NCBI GenBank assembly: GCA_018806915.1
Contig: JAGKQI010000099.1
Location: 248,001 to 312,000 of the forward strand
From: Phytophthora colocasiae
Taxonomy: Eukaryota > Oomycota > Peronosporomycetes > Peronosporales > Peronosporaceae
DNA: 64,000 nucleotides
Direction: 5' to 3'
The translations under genes were made by a program, and so were the position numbers. This document shows positions 42,701 through 54,581 of this stretch, piece by piece; the first letter of the stretch is position 1, and every line of letters starts with the position of its first letter. Below the pieces are notes generated by a model that saw only the letters and a program-made list of their open reading frames with translations, made no database searches and was not told the DNA's origin.

Positions 42701-44297
42701 ACACGTGCGAGACGTGTCAGCGGGTTAAACCCTCGCCGCATGCGGCAGCGCCTTTGGCGAGCTTGCCTGTACCCTCTGGGTGTTGGCAGTCCATGAGTGT
42801 GGACTTCGTGTTTGGCCTGCCGAAGGATACGGCAGGCAACACGGGCGTTGTGGTCTTTGTTGACCGTCTGAGCAAGATGGCTCACCTAGCGGCTGTGCCG
42901 GACACCGTCGATGGCGCTGGTACAGCGACGATCTTCATCGATCGGGTCTACCGCCAGCATGGGCTGCCTGAGACCATTGTCTCGGATCGAGATCCCCGTT
43001 TCACGGGTCACTTCTGGACGTCCGTCTTCAAGCGGTGCTGGGCACTCGACTGGACATGTCCACGGCGGACCATCCGGCAGACCGACGGTCAGACCGAACG
43101 TGTGCGAACCGCGTTCTGGAGGACATCCTCCGCAGCGTATGCGCTGAAACGCCGAAGCGTTGGAGCGCTATGCTCCCTCGCGTTGAGTTCTCCATGAACA
43201 ATGCGGTGCATGCCTCTGACAGGCTTCACCCCGCCCTACGTGAACGGCCTTGCGCATCCGCGCGTCCGCCTACACTCCGCCTCGCGGTAGCCTTGGGCTT
43301 GGTGGGGGAGAGGCTGTGCCGTCGCTCGACTCCGAGCTTGCTGATATAAGCCCTTCTGCTGTGCGTAAACAAGTCGATGACTTCCTCTCGGTGAGATTGA
43401 GCGTATTGCGCCGTGTGCGTGACGCGATGGCTGGAAAGCCAAGACGTTCAGAAGGAACAAGCTGATGCAAAGGTAGAAGCAATGGCGGGAATTTAAGGTC
43501 GGTGACCAGGTTTTATTAAACGCTAAGAACCTACCTACACATGCAGTGTCAAGCGTCTTTAAGACGAAATTGCGTCCGCGTTTCATCGGACCATTTACGG
43601 TCGTGGCCAAGAAGGGCCTGGCATACACGCTTGACTTGCCAAAGCGGATGCGAACACACCCGGTGTTCTACGTCGGCTTGCTTAAGCCATATCGGGACCC
43701 CGCGGGGTGAGCGCGGAGGCGCTGGCACCGACGACACGTGCCCAGGCTGCGTCATCTGCAGCAGCAACGTCACCTGACCCGCAACTCAGCGAGCTGAAGC
43801 TCCTGCTGGTGCAGGCGAGCAGTCAGGGACTGAGGACCTTCGGAGCCAAGCTTTCATCCGGCTTTCAATCTCCTCTATGTCATGAGCGAGACGGGCATGC
43901 GAATGCCAAACGCTCTCCAGGTTCCCCTGAAGAGACTGAGTCTGACTCTGGAGAGTACCGATCGAGTGATCGAGTTGATACCAAGCGCGCCGCGACAAAT
44001 AGCGCTCATCACACTCGTCGAGTATTGCGTTCCGCAGCGAATCGGCCTCCTCCGCCGTTGCTCGATGAGCAGGGGACTTCCCCACTACCACGTGGAGCGC
44101 CTGATGGCGCGGCGTCGCCACCGTAGTCAAAACCAGTATCTGGTGAAGTGGCGTGCGGATATCCTCATTCCCAAAACTCGTGGGAGTTTGAAGGGCCCTG
44201 AGGCAGGACTGCCCTGACGTCGTGGACGCTTTTGATCGCGAAGATCGGGGCGCCCGATGTCGACCACTCGAGTCGACACCCGCTTCTCACCACTAGT
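39711..44297 (+). pseudogene. pol: Pol polyprotein, multiply frameshifted, gypsy copy 3
   Basis: Protease, linker, RT and chromodomain are all recognisable but split by many small indels. They include extra bases at 41319, 41430, 41465 and 41558 within RT, the 25-nt deletion at 41629/41630, and a deletion of about 28 nt near 42077 in RNase H. Several breaks are single T or A insertions inside CpG, for example 41584-41586 and 43214-43217. Confidence 0.88.
42100..43197 (+). pseudogene. pol: RNase H end and integrase, open segment, gypsy copy 3
   Basis: About 365 codons remain open, from the end of RNase H (VIYTDHASLRTAT) through the integrase zinc module and the first two catalytic Asp motifs. 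An inserted base near 43033 then changes the frame. The third catalytic Glu motif (QTDGQTER) is reached only after a second compensating deletion and lacks the normal context. Confidence 0.85.
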
Positions 44298-45680
44298 GTG
44301 AGAAGCTGACGGACTAGCAGCCGAGCTCAGGCTCTGGTCCGTGGCTGGCACAGCCAGCGAGTCTCCCTCGGAGACTATAGGAGCATCCTGCGAAGCAGGG
44401 ATAGTGGCCTGAGAGGCGGGAGCACTGCCGTCGTGTGACGAGGAAAGCGGCCGGGCCGCACGCGTATCTTCGCGTACTGGAAGAGTAGACCTCGAGCGAG
44501 GCGGACGTCCACCTCGGCGCAGCTCTCCATGAGCCGGTCAAACGACGCGAGCTTCCGTGAAGCCTCGGCCCAGGTGGCCACATGGACCATGTAGTCCCGG
44601 GTGGTCTCGCCGGTTTGGAGCAGGAGTGGATAAGTCCTCATCTGAGGCACAGACTCCCGTCGTCGTTGCTTATCTGCGTTGCCTGATACTCGGCGAGTGT
44701 GCACACCTGCGGGGTCAAGAAACGCCTCATGGAGCCCCTGTCGCTGCTAGTCTCAGCCACCGTACGTGGAGGATCGCCATGGCGTAACCATGCAGGTTTG
44801 GCTGCGCCATCAACTGCTTCACCTGCTCGGCAGGGTCACGAGGCTCGAAGCCGTAGTCGCGCCGCGACAGAAGTCCCCACGATGTCCCGTTGGACCGGTC
44901 GACGTGACTCTGGAGCACCGCTCATGGAAGCCTCCTGTGCCTCATCCAGAGGGTTGGTGATCGCGTCTTCGACACCCTTGAGTGACTCTGGCTCATCGCG
45001 AGCAGGAAGTGGTGGTGCGTTGCGCAAACGCGTTGAGCACGAGGCTCGAAGGTCCCTCCGGGAACGGATTGGGCCGCCCGCAGCTGCCGAGGAATTGAGT
45101 ACCGACGCGGATCACGTGGAGAGCGCAGCTCAGATCGAGTCGTCCGAGGGCTCGCAGGAGCAGGAGACGCATGGGCATCGCCTCTGTTCGACTCCTCGTA
45201 GTCCACTTCGACCTCGCCTTCCTCCGTAGGAGAGCGACGTGGGTCGCGCGTCGGCGACGCTGTCGTGTACTCGAAGGGTGAGCCACCGCTACCACTTCGA
45301 CGTCGGGCTGGCCTTGAACATCGCTCCGTAGCGAAGGCGAGACGCCGCGAAATACCCGAAACGGAGAGCGTGAGAGGAGCCGAGGGCTCAGACCGGAAAG
45401 CGCTGAGGCGCTGAGGCGTAGACGCCTGGTCACGGGACACCCTCAGGAGCGGTTGGCCTGCTGGGGAGAATTGGAGAATGTGCTCGTTGAGCCAGCGCGC
45501 CCGCGCGCACTCTCGTTGAGAGATTTCTTTTATCGGAAAGTTGCCGGTGACAGGCCTGACAAGGCAGTTATGTCTACAGCTGTAGATACCCGTATCCACG
45601 GTTTGGTGGGGAGGGTGTATGGTTGGCACGGCGCTGCGCGCCTTGGCTACAATAGGTGTGGTATACACCATCCAGGTCAC
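43682..45680 (-). pseudogene. Antisense ORF region of gypsy copy 3, broken
   Basis: This is the counterpart of the antisense region in copies 1 and 2. The N-terminal acidic part is open in a 252-codon frame (44922-45680) and keeps EEGEVEVDYEES. The globular middle appears in 44375-44704 and 44836-45027, and the coiled-coil part in 43786-44130. Confidence 0.38.
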
Positions 45681-46024
45681 AAGTCACAGATCCGTGTACG
45701 ACACATAGTGTTTCTCACACGTCACATATGTAGCCAGTTGCTGGCTGTTAGCTCAGAGCCACATTGCATTTGATTAGGATTTAGTATGTTAGATACTAAA
45801 TCCGTTACATTCAGGATTAGGCAATACAATAAATAAAAATCAGTTTGCATTTTACATAATTAGTGTTAGTTCCTTTATTATAGGGACAACTGATTGTGAG
45901 AGTCCTGTATTTAGTGGACTACTTGGTTCTTGTATAGAACCGAAGGCTAGTGCCTTGCAAGCAGGACTCTACGAGTCAACCATACTTCCTCTGTGCCGTG
46001 CACACCTACGCAGCTCCCGCTGCA
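45616..46024 (+). repeat. 3' LTR of gypsy copy 3
   Basis: It directly follows the purine tract GGTGGGGAGGG, begins TGTATGGTTGGCACGG (terminal hairpin changed) and ends CCGCTGCA. The 3'-type bases are C at 45692 and T at 45983. Confidence 0.93.
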
Positions 46025-46335
46025 AAAATGAATCCACACCACAACCCTATCGGCGCAGATTCAACTCTGTCTAGCCCTTCGTATTGCTAGCATCGACATT
46101 GAAGTCCCACCAGCAGGTCCAAATAGACCGTGAAGTGTCAGTTGGCTAGATCAAGACGAACGATGATGTTCAGTGGTTTTGGTCTATTGACTTGCTGCCA
46201 AGGCTGTTGGTTGGTGTGCAAGAGGTCATTCCTGACCCACCCGCAACTGAGCACCCTGTTTCAGCTTACACAAAACGTGAAAGGTAAAAGTGACAAAGTG
46301 ACAAAAGGTGCTCTGAAAAGGAACAAGTAAGAGCG

Positions 46336-46408
46336 TGCGCCGCCGGGGAATCGAACCCCGACCTCATCCGTGTGGAGGGATGAATCCTAATCATTAGACC
46401 AACGGCGC
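46336..46408 (-). pseudogene. tRNA-Gly(CCC) pseudogene
   Basis: The anticodon loop is altered (CCGTGTGGAGGG on the plus strand), so CCC is no longer in register. G19A form, 73 nt. Confidence 0.72.
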
Positions 46409-46800
46409 GCCAGACATCTCCAATGTTCGCCCACAACAAACACCCACAAAACCAAAACCCTAAAAGACATACGAAAACAACCCAAAACCACCAAAACCAC
46501 CAAAACCACCTAAACCACCAAAACCACCAAAACGACTCGCAAAACACCAGAAACACCAACCTGCAACGCGTACACTGTAAAGTCCTCGAAGCAACTCCTC
46601 ACACGGCATGCCCACACACGCACTTGACGGACCAATAGTAGCACGCAACAGTAGTGTTCGTACATGTCCTCCAGTTTAACAGAGAGGTATCAGTCAGATG
46701 AGGTGGTGGCCTGGTCCGCAGGTCGAAGTGCATGAGTCCATTGAATAAAGGTGCGTGTAGCGCGAAAGAGAGTGGTGGGCCGAGCCACAGCTGGCAAAGT

Positions 46801-46869
46801 TGCGCCGTCGGGAATCAGAACCCGACTCATCCTTGAAGGGGTGAATCCTAACCATTAGACCAACGGTGC
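46801..46869 (-). pseudogene. tRNA-Gly(UCC) pseudogene
   Basis: This is 69 nt, with lost bases in the T arm (GGGAATCAGAACCCGACT, including an A inside the CpG) and in the anticodon arm (CCTTGAAGGGG). Only three T follow. Confidence 0.75.
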
Positions 46870-47389
46870 AGTCATTCATTACAAACACACACATACGCCC
46901 ACTAAACAAACACACACATACGCCCACAAACAACACACACATACTCACAAACAAACAAACACATACATACGCCCACAAAACAACCACCACAAAACAACCC
47001 ACGACGACGCCATTCTGCGCTTTCGACCGACCTTTCGACCTTTCTGACCTTTCGACCTTTCGACCCTGCTCGCAACTCTTTCGTTGATTGGTGTACACCT
47101 ATCACATCGGCTCGCATGAATCACATAGCCTTCGGACACAAACATATATCACATTCACACCATCACTAGACGATGAAGACGAGAAACTGCGTTCGTAGAA
47201 ATCGATTTGATGGAAGAAGCGTGTCACTTTGATGTCGAACGGGCAATCGTTTTGACGAGTATCAATTGCATCGCGCAACCAGCAGCTCGACCTGGATATC
47301 ACTTGACTTGCCACGCTTTTGCCGCAGTCACTTTTTCCTAAAGTGACGGAGACATGCTTGCCAGCGTACCAGGCTAGTGGACCAAAAAT

Positions 47390-47790
47390 TGTAACGGTTA
47401 CGAGCTGCGCGCCTTGGCTACAATAGGTGTGGTATACACCATCCAGGTCACAAGTCACAGATCCGTACGACACATAGTGTTTCTCACACGTCACATATGT
47501 AGCCAGTTGCTGGCTGTTAGCTCAGAGCCACACATTGAATTTGGATTAGATTTAGTATGTTAGATACTAAATCCGTTACATTCAGGATGAGGGCAATACA
47601 ATAAATAAACATCAGTTTGCATTTTACATAATTAGTGTTAGTTCCTTTATTATAGGGACACTGATTGTGAGAGTTCTGTATTTAGTGGACTACTTGGTTC
47701 TTGTATAGAACCGAAGGCTAGTGCCTTGCAGGACTCTACGAGTCAACCATACTTCCTCTGTGCCGTGCACACCTACGCAGCCCCGCTGCA
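47390..47790 (+). repeat. Solo LTR of the gypsy element (copy S3)
   Basis: This 401-bp LTR lies between AAAAT duplications (47385-47389 and 47791-47795), at the usual unit position. It starts TGTAACGGTTACGAGC and has the 3'-type bases at both diagnostic sites (GATCCG, CCATAC). Confidence 0.94.
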
Positions 47791-48101
47791 AAAATGAATC
47801 CCACACCACAACCCTATCGGCGCAGATTCAACTCTGTCTAGCCCTTCGTATTGCTAGCATCGACATTGAAGTCCCACCAGCAGGTCCAAATAGACTGTGA
47901 AGTGTCAGTTGGCTAGATCAAGACGAACGATGATGTTCAGTGGTATAGGTCTATTGACTTGCTGCCAAGGCTGTTGGTTGGTGTGCAAGAGGTCATTCTT
48001 GACCCACCCGCAACTGAGCACCCTGTTTCAGCTACACAAAACGTGAAAAGGTAAAAGTGACAAAGTGACAAAAGGTGCTCTGAAAAGGAACAAGTAAGGC
48101 G

Positions 48102-48172
48102 TGCGCCGCCAGAATCGAACCCTGACCTCATCCGTGGGAGTGGATGAATCCTAATCATTAGACCAACGGCGC
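48102..48172 (-). pseudogene. tRNA-Gly(CCC) pseudogene
   Basis: It has the same T-stem loss (CGCCAGAATCG) and anticodon-arm insertion (GTGGGAGTGG) as 35919-35988. The G19A D loop is present. Confidence 0.75.
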
Positions 48173-49048
48173 GCCAGACATCTCCAATGTTCGCCCACAA
48201 CAAACACCCACAAAACCAAAACCCTAAAAGACATACGAAACAACCCAAAACGACCAAAACCACCACCAAACCACCTAAACCACCAAAACCACCAACACGA
48301 CTCGCAAAAAAAACACCAGAAACACCAACCTGCAACGCGTACACTGTAAAAGTCCTCGAGCAACTCCTCACACGGCATGCCCACAACACGCACTTGACGG
48401 ACCAATAGTAGCACGCAACAGTAGTGTTCGTACATGTCCTCCAGTTTAACAGAGAGGTATCAGTCAGATGAGGTGGTGGCCTGGTCCGCAGGTCGAAGTG
48501 CATGAGTCCATTGAATAAAGGTGCGTGTAGCGCGAAAGAGAGTGGTGCTGGCAAGCATGTCTCCGTCACTTTAGGAAAAAGTGACTGCGGCAAAGCGTGG
48601 CAAGTCAAGTGATATCCAGGTCGAGCTGCTAGTTGCGCGATGCAATTGATACTCGTCAAAACGATTGCCCGTTCGACATCAAAGTGACCACGCTCTTCCA
48701 TCAAATCGATTTCTACGAACGCAGTTTCTCGTCTTCATCGTCTAGTGATGGTGTGAATGTGATATATGTTTGTGTCCGAAGGCTATGTGATTCATGAGAG
48801 CCGATGTGATAGGTGTACACCAATCAACGAAAGAGTTGCGAGCAGGGTCGAAAGGTCGAAAGGTCGAAAGGTCGAAAGGTCGAAAGCGCAGAATGGCGTC
48901 GTCGTGGGTTGTTTTGTGTGGTGGTTGTTTTGTGGTGGATGTTTTGTGTGAGTATGTGTGTTTGTTTTGTGTGAGTATGTGTGTTTGTTTTGTGTGAGTA
49001 TGTGTGTGTGTTTGTTTTAGGGCGTATGTGTGTTTGTAATGAATGACT

Positions 49049-49120
49049 GCACCGTTGGTCTAATGGTTAGGATTCATCCCTTCCAAGGATGAGGTCGGGG
49101 TTCGATTCCACGACGGCGCA
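49049..49120 (+). tRNA. tRNA-Gly(UCC), T-stem mismatch
   Basis: Full length with T4 at 49123-49126, but C63 is A (ATTCCACG), which leaves one T-stem mismatch in the B-box region. Confidence 0.82.
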
Positions 49121-49520
49121 ACTTTTGCCAGCTGTGGCTCGGCCCACCACTCTCTTTCGCGCTACACGCACCTTTATTCAATGGACTCATGCACTTCGAC
49201 CTGCGGACCAGGCCACCACCTTTCATCTGACTGATACCTCTCTGTTAAACTGGAGGACATGTACGAACACTACTGTTGCGTGCTACTATTGGTCCGTCAA
49301 GTGCGTGTTGTGGGCATGCCGTGAGGAGTTGCTCGAGGACTTTACAGTGTACGCGTTGCAGGTTGGTGTTTCTGGTGTTTTTTTTTTGCGAGTCGTTTTG
49401 GGGGTTTTTGGTGGTTTAGGTTGTTTTGGTGGTTTTGGTCGTTTTGGGTTGTTTTCGTATGTCTTTTATGGTATTGGTTTTGTTGGTGTTTTTTGTGGGC
49501 GAACATTGGAGATGTCTGGC

Positions 49521-49591
49521 GCGCCGTTGGTCTAATGGTTAGATTCATCCCTCCCACGGATGAGGTCGGGGTTCGATTCCCCGGCGGCGCA
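49521..49591 (+). tRNA. tRNA-Gly(CCC), defective (D-arm deletion)
   Basis: One G is missing from the D stem (GGTTAGATTC). G18 G19, anticodon loop and T arm are consensus. Confidence 0.75.
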
Positions 49592-50349
49592 CGCCTTACT
49601 TGTTCCTTTTCAGAGCACCTTTTGTCACTTTGTCACTTTTACCTTTTCACGTTTTGTGTAAGCTGAAACAGGGTGCTCAGTTGCGGGTGGGTCAAGAATG
49701 ACCTCTTGCACACCAACCAACAGCCTTGGCAGCAAGTCAATAGAAAACCACTGAACATCATCGTTCGTCTTGATCTAGCCAACTGACACTTCACAGTCTA
49801 TTTGGACCTGCTGGTGGGACTTCAATGTCGATGCTAGCAATACGAAGGGCTAGACAGAGTTGAATCTGCACCGATAGGGTTGTGGTGTGAATTCACCTTG
49901 GTCCACTAGCCTGTGGTACGCTGGCGTGTCTCCGTCACTTTAGGAAAAAGTGACTGCGGCAAAGCGTGGCAAGTCAAGTGATATCCAGGTCGAGCTGCTA
50001 GTTGTGCGATGCAATTGATACTCGTCAAAACGATTGCCTGTTCGACATCAAAGTGACCACGCTCTTCCATCAAATCGATTTCCACGAACGCAGTTTCTCG
50101 TCTTCATCGTCTACTGATGGTGTGAATGTGATATATGTTTGTGTCCGAAGGCTATGTGTGATTCATGAGAGCCGATGTGATAGGTGTACACCAATCAACG
50201 AAAGAGTTGCGAGCAGGGTCGAAAGGTCGAAAGGTCGAAAGGTCGAAAGGTCGAAAGGTCGAAAGGTCGAAAGCGCAGAATGGCGTCGTCGTGGGTTGTT
50301 TTGTGTGGTGGTTGTTTTGTGTGAGTATGTGTGTGTTTGTAATGAATGA

Positions 50350-50364
50350 CACCGTTGGTCTGAT
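50350..50364 (+). pseudogene. Truncated UCC tRNA remnant at second inversion breakpoint
   Basis: Identical to 18348-18362, including the missing TGC and the A-to-G change in GGTCTGAT. Confidence 0.85.
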
Positions 50365-50722
50365 AGAGCTGATTTTCAGTATCGAACTATCACCGCAGTA
50401 CTTGACAAAAGGGTGTATTTCAGCTTGACTTCAGAATTCGGTCAGCAAATTCGCATTTCCACTTACGCTACGCTGATAGGCACTAAGGGAAGAGCCGCTC
50501 ACAGATTTTGGAAGTAATGCCTGAGATGAGAATTTGTTAAGTGTCTACGCATATAGGAAGCGATGGAAAATACCCACAACTGTGTCGCGTCCACATCTTC
50601 CTCCTCCGACCCAAACGACTCGCTCACCACGTCGTGCTCTACGCTGGTGTGACGCGAAGTAGCCTCGACGCCCACGTAGCTATGGCGGTGCGAATTGGTT
50701 TCAACTCGCACTCTGCGGTTAA
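50365..50722. other. Non-repeat spacer between convergent array arms (copy B)
   Basis: This second copy of the 358-bp spacer shows no difference from 18363-18720 that I could find by eye. It again joins plus-oriented and minus-oriented arms. Near-identity extends into both arms, with one substitution at 50937 against 18935 in the right arm. Confidence 0.88.
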
Positions 50723-51349
50723 GCAACTCTTTCGTTGATAGGTGTACACCTATCACATCGGCTCTCATGAATCACACATAGCCTTCGGACACAAACATAT
50801 ATCACATTCACACCATCACTAGACGATGAAGACGAGAAACTGCGTTCGTGGAAATCGATTTGATGGAAGAGCGTGGTCACTTTGATGTCGAACAGGCAAT
50901 CGTTTTGACGAGTATCAATTGCATCGCACAACTAGCAGCTCGACCTGGATATCACTTGACTTGCCACGCTTTGCCGCAGTCACTTTTTCCTAAAGTGACG
51001 GAGACATGCTTGCCAGCGTACCACAGGCTAGTGGACCAAAATGAATCCACACCACAACCCTATCGGCGCAGATTCAACTCTGTCTAGCCCTTCGTATTGC
51101 TAGCATCGACATTGAAGTCCCACCAGCAGGTCCAAATAGACTGTGAAGTGTCAGTTGGCTAGATCAAGACGAACGATGATGTTCAGTGGTTTTGGTCTAT
51201 TGACTTGCTGCCAAGGCTGTTGGTTGGTGTGCAAGAGGTCATTCTTGACCCACTCCGCAACTGAGCACCCTGTTTCAGCTTACACAAAACGTGAAAAGGT
51301 AAAAGTGACAAAGTGACAAAAGGTGCTCTGAAAAGGAACAAGTAAGGCG

Positions 51350-51420
51350 TGCGCCGCCGGGGAATCGAACCCCGACCTCATCCGTGGAGGGATGAATCCT
51401 AATCATTAGACCAACGGCGC
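51350..51420 (-). tRNA. tRNA-Gly(CCC), defective (anticodon-loop deletion)
   Basis: 6-nt anticodon loop and G19A D loop; stems otherwise consensus. Confidence 0.75.
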
Positions 51421-51820
51421 GCCAGACATCTCCAATGTTCGCCCACAACAAACACCCACAAAACCAAAACCCTAAAAGACATACGAAAACAACCCAAAAC
51501 GACCAAAACCACCAAAACCACCTAAACCACCAAAAACCACCAAAACGACTCGCAAAAAAAAACACCAGAAACACCAACCTGCAACGCGTACACTGTAAAA
51601 GTCCTCGAGCAACTCCTCACACGGCATGCCCACAACACGCACTTGACGGACCAATAGTAGCACGCAACAGTAGTGTTCGTACATGTCCTCCAGTTTAACA
51701 GAGAGGTATCAGTCAGATGAGGTGGTGGCCTGGTCCGCAGGTCGAAGTGCATGAGTCCATTGAATAAAGGTGCGTGTAGCGCGAAAGAGAGTGGTGGGCC
51801 GAGCCACAGCTGGCAAAAGT

Positions 51821-51892
51821 TGCGCCGTCGGGGAATCGAACCCCGACCTCATCCTTGGAAGGGATGAATCCTAACCATTAGACCAACGGTGC
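51821..51892 (-). tRNA. tRNA-Gly(UCC), intact
   Basis: Consensus body; T4 reads AAAA at 51815-51818 on the plus strand. Confidence 0.94.
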
Positions 51893-52727
51893 AGTCATTC
51901 ATTACAAACACACACATACGCCCACAAAAAAAAACACACACATACGCCCACAAAACAAACACACACATACTCACACATACTCACACACACATACTCACAC
52001 AAAACATCCACCACACAAAACAACCACCACACAAAACAACCCACGACGACGCCATTCTGCGCTTTCGACCTTTCGACCTTTCGACCTTTCGACCCTGCTC
52101 GCAACTCTTTCGTTGATTGGTGTACACCTATCACATCGGCTCTCATGAATCACACATAGCCTTCGGACACAAACATATATCACATTCACACCATCACTAG
52201 ACGATGAAGACGAGAAACTGCGTTCGTGGAAATCGATTTGATGGAAGAGCGTGGTCACTTTGATGTCGAACAGGCAATCGTTTTGACGAGTATCAATTGC
52301 ATCGCACAACTAGCAGCTCGACCTGGATATCACTTGACTTGCCACGCTTTGCCGCAGTCACTTTTTCCTAAAGTGACGGAGACATGCTTGCCAGCGTACC
52401 ACAGGCTAGTGGACCAAAATGAATCCACACCACAACCCTATCGGCGCAGATTCAACTCTGTCTAGCCCTTCGTATTGCTAGCATCGACATTGAAGTCCCA
52501 CCAGCAGGTCCAAATAGACTGTGAAGTGTCAGTTGGCTAGATCAAGACGAACGATGATGTTCAGTGGTTTTGGTCTATTGACTTGCTGCCAAGGCTGTTG
52601 GTTGGTGTGCAAGAGGTCATTCTTGACCCACTCCGCAACTGAGCACCCTGTTTCCAGCTTACACAAAACGTGAAAAGGTAAAAGTGACAAAGTGACAAAG
52701 GTGCTCTGAAAAGGAACAAGTAAGGCG

Positions 52728-52799
52728 TGCGCCGCCGGGGAATCGAACCCCTGACCTCATCCGTGGAGGGATGAATCCTAACCATTAGACCAACGGCGC
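52728..52799 (-). tRNA. tRNA-Gly(CCC), defective (anticodon-loop deletion, T-stem insertion)
   Basis: It has the 6-nt anticodon loop but the consensus G18 G19 D loop, the only such combination in the window. An extra T in the T stem (CCCCTGACC) brings it back to 72 nt. Confidence 0.73.
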
Positions 52800-53197
52800 G
52801 CCAGACATCTCCAATGTTCGCCCACAACAAACACCCACAAAACCAAACCCTAAAAGACATACGAAAACAACCCAAAACCACCAAACCACCAAAACCACCT
52901 AAACCACCAAAACACACCAAAACGACTCGCAAAAAAAAACACCAGAAACACCAACCTGCAACGCGTACACTGTAAAAGTCCTCGAGCAACTCCTCACACG
53001 GCATGCCCACAACACGCACTTGACGGACCAATAGTAGCACGCAACAGTAGTGTTCGTACATGTCCTCCAGTTTAACAGAGAGGTATCAGTCAGATGAGGT
53101 GGTGGCCTGGTCCGCAGGTCGAAGTGCATGAGTCCATTGAATAAAGGTGCGTGTAGCGCGAAAGAGAGTGGTGGGCCGAGCCACAGCTGGCAAAAGT

Positions 53198-53269
53198 TGC
53201 GCCGTCGGGGAATCGAACCCCGACCTCATCCTTGGAAGGGATGAATCCTAACCATTAGACCAACGGTGC
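53198..53269 (-). tRNA. tRNA-Gly(UCC), intact
   Basis: Consensus body with T4 (AAAA at 53192-53195). Confidence 0.94.
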
Positions 53270-54112
53270 AGTCATTCATTACAAACACACACATACGCCC
53301 ACAAAAAAAAACACACACATACGCCCACAAAACAAACACACACATACTCACACAAAACAAACACACACATACTCACACAAAACAACCACCACACAAAACA
53401 ACCCACGACGACGCCATTCTGCGCTTTCGACCTTTCGACCTTTCGACCTTTCGACCTTTCGACCTTTCGACCTTTCGACCTTTCGACCCTGCTCGCAACT
53501 CTTTCGTTGATTGGTGTACACCTATCACATCGGCTCTCATGAATCACACATAGCCTTCGGACACAAACATATATCACATTCACACCATCACTAGACGATG
53601 AAGACGAGAAACTGCGTTCGATTTGATGGAAGAGCGTGGTCACTTTGATGTCGAACAGGCAATCGTTTTGACGAGTATCAATTGCATCGCACAACTAGCA
53701 GCTCGACCTGGATATCACTTGACTTGCCACGCTTTGCCGCAGTCACTTTTTCCTAAAGTGATGGAGACATGCTTGCCAGCGTACCACAGGCTAGTGGACC
53801 AAAATGAATCCACACCACAACCCTATCGGCGCAGATTCAACTCTGTCTAGCCCTTCGTATTGCTAGCATCGACATTGAAGTCCCACCAGCAGGTCCAAAT
53901 AGACTGTGAAGTGTCAGTTGGCTAGATCAAGACGAACGATGATGTTCAGTGGTTTTGGTCTATTGACTTGCTGCCAAGGCTGTTGGTTGGTGTGCAAGAG
54001 GTCATTCTTGACCCACTCCGCAACTGAGCACCCTGTTTCAGCTTACACAAAACGTGAAAAGGTAAAAGTGACAAAGTGACAAAAGGTGCTCTGAAAAGGA
54101 ACAAGTAAGGCG

Positions 54113-54183
54113 TGCGCCGCCGGGGAATCGAACCCCGACCTCATCCGTGGAGGGATGAATCCTAATCATTAGACCAACGGCGC
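54113..54183 (-). tRNA. tRNA-Gly(CCC), defective (anticodon-loop deletion)
   Basis: Same 6-nt loop and G19A combination as 51350-51420. Confidence 0.75.
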
Positions 54184-54581
54184 GCCAGACATCTCCAATG
54201 TTCGCCCACAACAAACACCCACAAAACCAAAACCCTAAAAGACATACGAAAACAACCCAAAACGACCAAAACCACCAAAACCACCAAAACCACCAAAACC
54301 ACCAAAACGACTCCGCAAAAAAACACCAGAAACACCAACCTGCAACGCGTACACTGTAAAAGTCCTCGAGCAACTCCTCACACGGCATGCCCACAACACG
54401 CACTTGACGGACCAATAGTAGCACGCAACAGTAGTGTTCGTACATGTCCTCCAGTTTAACAGAGAGGTATCAGTCAGATGAGGTGGTGGCCTGGTCCGCA
54501 GGTCGAAGTGCATGAGTCCATTGAATAAAGGTGCGTGTAGCGCGAAAGAGAGTGGTGGGCCGAGCCACAGCTGGCAAAAGT

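Larger units (their letters stand above)
38286..46024 (+). mobile_element. Ty3/gypsy chromodomain LTR retrotransposon, copy 3
   Basis: This 7,739-bp element lies on the plus strand between AAAAT duplications (38281-38285 and 46025-46029), at the same unit position as the other copies. It is the most indel-rich copy. The frameshift signal is ruined (AGGAAAT, hairpin arm lost). It shares the 25-nt RT deletion with copy 2. It keeps the older form of the protease-RT junction (DAVGVSELVDS), which copies 1 and 2 have lost. Confidence 0.95.
46025..48546 (-). repeat. Tandem tRNA-Gly array, minus orientation, with solo LTR
   Basis: One full unit (CCC and UCC), a solo LTR and a second unit that is cut at AAAGAGAGTGGT (48546), where orientation flips. 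The junction sequence is the reverse complement of the one at 811-830. The cut unit lost its UCC gene. Confidence 0.92.
48547..50364 (+). repeat. Short plus-oriented array between two inversion junctions
   Basis: It begins GCTGGCAAGCATG at the inverted junction and ends in the truncated UCC remnant 50350-50364. It holds only about 1.3 units and looks like a shortened version of 821-18362. It shares with 17750-18362 the private CAATAGAAAACC deletion and the GTCTACTGATGG variant. Confidence 0.92.

Noticed and set aside
3336..46029. Targeted integration of the element near tRNA genes, as for yeast Ty3
   Set aside because: All copies trace to one insertion event several hundred base pairs from the nearest tRNA gene, so the repeated position is no evidence of targeting.
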